NCBI GenBank assembly: GCA_037446115.1
Contig: JBBIJF010000057.1
Span: 1 to 8,512 of the forward strand
Length of the DNA: 8,512 nucleotides
Direction: 5' to 3'
Origin: JANWXD01 sp037446115
GTDB lineage: Bacteria > Acidobacteriota > Terriglobia > Bryobacterales > Bryobacteraceae
Part shown: positions 7,007 through 8,512 of the stretch, one piece after another
Layout of the letters: each line of letters opens with the position of its first letter
Numbering within the stretch: position 1 is the stretch's first letter
Notes under the pieces: generated by a model
Told to the model about the DNA's origin: nothing
Seen by the model: the letters and a program-made list of their open reading frames with translations, nothing else
Database searches by the model: none
Made by a program: the position numbers and the translations under genes

Positions 7007-7593
7007 GAGCGGCCTCCTTCGGGACGGCCCGCGGCCAGCCGGACCTCGTACGGCGTTTTAGTCCGGATCTGCTCGACGATGCGGTCCGGCGTCACGCGCT
7101 TCGGGTCATACGTGACACGGACTTCGGCGCGGGCAAGGTCGGCCCGGACCGAAGAGACGCCGTCGAGCGTCTTCACCACGCCTTCGACGTGCAAAGCGCA
7201 GCCTGCGCAGGACATGCCTTTGACCGAGATCACCACGGTGTGCCCTCCGGCTTGCTGAACGGGCGGGCCCGCGGAAGCCAGGCGCGTGGCGCCCCAGATA
7301 TTCAGCGCGCTGAAGCCCGCCAGCGCCGCGGTGGCCAGGCTAAGGACCGTGACGGTCAGCCTTGCGTTCTTGACCGCCGCGCCGAGGCCGGCCAGCCGCC
7401 GCTTTTCCCGCAGAAAGAACCACCATGCGGCTCCGAGCAACACGGCGGCACCCGCCTGCAGCCACCAGTGATAGACTCCGAAGAACCGCACCAGTGCGGT
7501 TCCGCCCAGTCCGATCAGCGCCAGAGCAATGGGGATGACGCAGCAAGAGGAAGCGAGCCCCATGGCGAGCCATCCCAGTTTTTGTGCTTTCAT
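7003..7593 (-). CDS. merTP: Mercuric ion transporter MerT fused to MerP-like HMA domain
   Basis: A 196-residue protein that brings Hg(II) across the inner membrane to MerA. Helix 1 (about 8-33) carries the Cys17-Cys18 pair in ASSCCVIP expected of MerT. Helix 2 spans about 41-62. A basic loop (LREKRRLAGL) suggests the cytoplasmic side, and helix 3 is about 79-100. After a short linker comes a heavy-metal-associated domain (about 118-186) with GMSCAGC (Cys129, Cys132), placed on the periplasmic side like MerP. The second cysteine pair that classical MerT carries in the loop between helices 2 and 3 is missing. The ATG at 7593 is chosen over a longer in-frame start at 7632 because AGGAGG (7605-7600) lies 6 nt upstream of it and the MerR-type promoter occupies the extra stretch. 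First gene of the mer operon. Confidence 0.93.
   Translation of the reverse strand: MKAQKLGWLAMGLASSCCVIPIALALIGLGGTALVRFFGVYHWWLQAGAAVLLGAAWWFFLREKRRLAGLGAAVKNARLTVTVLSLATAALAGFSALNIWGATRLASAGPPVQQAGGHTVVISVKGMSCAGCALHVEGVVKTLDGVSSVRADLARAEVRVTYDPKRVTPDRIVEQIRTKTPYEVRLAAGRPEGGRS
7013..7019 (-). promoter_or_regulatory. Shine-Dalgarno of merA inside the merTP 3' end
   Basis: AAGGAGG on the minus strand, 6 nt before the GTG at 7006 and inside the last codons of merTP. It fixes the non-ATG start of merA and implies strong independent initiation in addition to coupling. Confidence 0.8.
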
Positions 7594-7599
7594 GAAAAT

Positions 7600-7605
7600 C
7601 CTCCT
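7600..7605 (-). promoter_or_regulatory. Shine-Dalgarno of merTP
   Basis: AGGAGG on the minus strand, 6 nt before the ATG at 7593. It decides the merTP start and rules out the longer in-frame start at 7632. Confidence 0.8.
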
Positions 7606-7611
7606 GCTTCC

Positions 7612-7643
7612 AGGATGCACCCTGGAGTCCACTCCAGAGTCAA
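7612..7643 (-). promoter_or_regulatory. MerR-family-type promoter and operator of the mer operon
   Basis: On the minus strand a consensus-like -35 TTGACT (7643-7638) is followed by a long spacer and a weak -10: GCATCC with a 19-bp spacer, or CATCCT with 20 bp. The region holds a dyad whose halves are ACTCTGGAGT (7640-7631) and ACTCCAGGGT (7628-7619), separated by GG; 9 of 10 positions are symmetric. A 19-20 bp spacer with a central dyad is the hallmark of promoters activated by MerR-family regulators (MerR, CueR, ZntR, CadR), which untwist the DNA on metal binding. Transcription would begin near 7605, leaving a short leader with the merTP Shine-Dalgarno. The regulator is not encoded in this window. 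Confidence 0.85.
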
Positions 7644-7662
7644 GTCCCGGCTGCAGGCGGTG

Positions 7663-7679
7663 TTTCCGGCGAACGGAAA
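7663..7679 (-). terminator. Short hairpin downstream of the small membrane protein gene
   Basis: TTTCCG (7663-7668) and CGGAAA (7674-7679) make a perfect 6-bp stem; on the minus strand the loop is TTCGC, close to a stable UUCG loop. It lies about 30 nt after the TGA at 7711-7713 and before the mer promoter. No T-run follows, so it is at best a weak terminator or a 3'-end-stabilising hairpin. Confidence 0.25.
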
Positions 7680-7710
7680 GGGGCAGGCCCGGCCGGCGGA
7701 TCCGACGAGG

Positions 7711-8034
7711 TCAGTCGCAGCCGGGAGCGCCCATAAAGCAAGGCCACTGATCGGCTACGAGGGCAACCCAAAGCAAGGCCGCGAGCGCCAGAAGCGCAAC
7801 GCGGAGGGCGAACACAACGGGGTGTGCGAGAACGGCGTGTCCGTGGCGGACCGCACGGAGAAGCGGCGCGGCAACAAGGACGGAAACGGCCGCCAGAAGC
7901 CACAGGGTCAGGAACAACGGATAGGGAAACGTCGCGGAGTACTGTGAAGCGTAGCGCAACTCAAGGCAAACGAGGGGCGCCACAAGGGCGGTCGGAAGGA
8001 GCACTGCGGCGGTCAGAGTAGCGCCGGCGGTCAC
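7711..8034 (-). CDS. Small three-helix membrane protein, unknown function
   Basis: A 107-residue hydrophobic protein with three likely transmembrane helices (about 6-26, 38-58 and 73-93). Basic residues between helices 2 and 3 (LLRAVRHGH) suggest that loop is cytoplasmic. The C-terminal tail DQWPCFMGAPGCD, with Cys99 and Cys106, would then face the periplasm. No catalytic motif is visible. The tail looks to me like one shared by small acidobacterial membrane proteins, but that is unverified recall. The GTG start at 8034 is chosen because AGGAGA (8047-8042) lies 7 nt before it. The in-frame extension upstream runs through a non-hydrophobic, Arg-rich stretch that looks like spacer. The gene ends about 70 bp before the mer promoter, so it is on the same strand but probably not in the mer operon. 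Confidence 0.65.
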   Translation of the reverse strand: MTAGATLTAAVLLPTALVAPLVCLELRYASQYSATFPYPLFLTLWLLAAVSVLVAAPLLRAVRHGHAVLAHPVVFALRVALLALAALLWVALVADQWPCFMGAPGCD

Positions 8035-8133
8035 GATGGCTTCTCCTGCGGCGCCGGTAAGCAAGCGATGCGCGGGGCGGCGCCTGGGTTCAGTGTAGCT
8101 GAAAGCGTTGGGAAGCGCACACCCGCGGCGGCC

Positions 8134-8148
8134 GTGGGTTCGTTTGGT
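8134..8148. repeat. 15-bp direct repeat, copy 1 (intergenic)
   Basis: GTGGGTTCGTTTGGT (plus strand) lies just downstream of the partial hypothetical gene. An identical copy is inside that gene at 8306-8320, in the same orientation and 172 bp away. Flanking bases differ on both sides. Confidence 0.6.
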
Positions 8149-8173
8149 TCCTTTTCGCTCCTGAGGACTTCGC

Positions 8174-8512
8174 TCAAGCGGCCTCCGGCGGGTCCGGAGG
8201 TCCGGCCGGGCGGCGGAGTTCGGCCAACTGCCGGGCCAGCCAGGCGTTTTCCTGCCGTTCGTTGAGGTCAAACAGATCGGCCCAGAGCTGCTCGAGGCGG
8301 TAGCGGTGGGTTCGTTTGGTCACTTCGCCGGCGTCAGCCAGATCGGGCAGCTCTTCGCCGGTGGCGCGGGCGTAGATCTGGTTGGCGACGCGCTGGGTTT
8401 CGAGGGTGCGCAGTTCTTTGAGGGCGCGGTAGAAGGAGCGCTCGGCGCGGGCCTGGTAGCGGGCCAGGGTGTTGAGGCGGGCTTCGAGCGTGGGGTCGGT
8501 GAGGGGGTCGCG
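8174..8512 (-). CDS. Conserved hypothetical protein, C-terminal part
   Basis: An open frame enters from the right edge and ends at a TGA (8176-8174), giving 112 residues with no start inside the window. It begins RDPLTDPTLEARLNTLARYQ and continues with ARAERSFYRALKELRTLETQ, a helix-rich stretch. It then has an acidic-to-basic segment with TKRTHRYR, a second helix rich in Leu, Gln and Trp, and a Pro-rich tail. The R-Y-x-A-R-x-x-R-x-x-x-R-A-L-x-x-L pattern resembles the C-terminus of a multicopy hypothetical family that I recall from Solibacter-like acidobacteria and some planctomycetes (N-termini with a TGPRTPEGKARS-type motif, not visible here). That identification is from memory. Function is unknown, and no transposase motif is seen. 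The stop is 139 bp before the start of the small membrane protein gene. Confidence 0.6.
   Translation of the reverse strand, partial: RDPLTDPTLEARLNTLARYQARAERSFYRALKELRTLETQRVANQIYARATGEELPDLADAGEVTKRTHRYRLEQLWADLFDLNERQENAWLARQLAELRRPAGPPDPPEAA
8306..8320. repeat. 15-bp direct repeat, copy 2 (inside the partial gene)
   Basis: Identical to the copy at 8134-8148. Here the complementary strand (ACCAAACGAACCCAC) encodes Thr-Lys-Arg-Thr-His of the partial hypothetical protein. Confidence 0.6.

Noticed and set aside
7594..7632. N-terminal extension of merTP by 13 residues from a start at 7632.
   Set aside because: The extension lies over the MerR-type promoter dyad, and a strong Shine-Dalgarno is correctly placed before the ATG at 7593.
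8035..8271. Upstream extension of the small membrane protein to position 8271.
   Set aside because: The extension is Arg-rich, overlaps the partial hypothetical gene in another frame, and the GTG at 8034 has a well-spaced AGGAGA.
1..8512. CRISPR arrays, tRNA or rRNA genes, insertion sequences, transposase genes, attachment sites.
   Set aside because: Looked for on both strands; no regularly spaced repeats, cloverleaf-like segments, transposase motifs or terminal inverted repeats were seen.

Overview
The window is GC-rich and looks like a chromosomal segment from an acidobacterium, most likely of the Solibacter/Bryobacter type. Three things point there. One is an Oar-like TonB-receptor-type outer-membrane barrel with the motifs common in that phylum. 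The second is a secreted 'VWFA-related' protein directly behind it. The third is a partial protein resembling a multicopy family that I recall from Solibacter-like genomes. The taxonomic call is an inference from protein style, not from a marker gene.

Layout. At the left edge (3-242, + strand) is the C-terminal end of a di-haem oxidoreductase (DUF1111-type) gene. It converges on a long minus-strand block. Positions 243-937 hold no intact gene. They contain what looks like a decayed plus-strand gene (about 459-840) and a candidate terminator facing the minus-strand genes (431-458). From right to left on the minus strand come: the 3' end of a conserved hypothetical gene (8174-8512); a small three-helix membrane protein (7711-8034); a MerR-family-type promoter (7612-7643); merTP (7003-7593); merA (5573-7006); a 64-bp gap with an inverted repeat and a possible leaderless promoter; a TonB-receptor-like barrel gene (2692-5508); a vWA gene (1778-2692); and a membrane-anchored coiled-coil gene (938-1771).

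How the genes work together. MerTP (transport helices fused to a MerP-like domain) and MerA (mercuric reductase) overlap by 4 bp. They form a minimal mercury uptake and reduction operon whose promoter has the long spacer and central dyad that MerR-family activators act on. No merR is in the window. The next three genes are also tightly packed: barrel and vWA genes share one base (TGATG), and the coiled-coil gene's Shine-Dalgarno overlaps the vWA stop codon. They probably make one coupled envelope module: an outer-membrane barrel, a periplasmic or secreted vWA-like protein, and an inner-membrane-anchored coiled coil. The barrel is unusual because its signal peptide leads almost directly into the barrel, without the usual N-terminal carboxypeptidase-regulatory and plug domains. 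Whether this module belongs to the mer transcript or has its own promoter is open.
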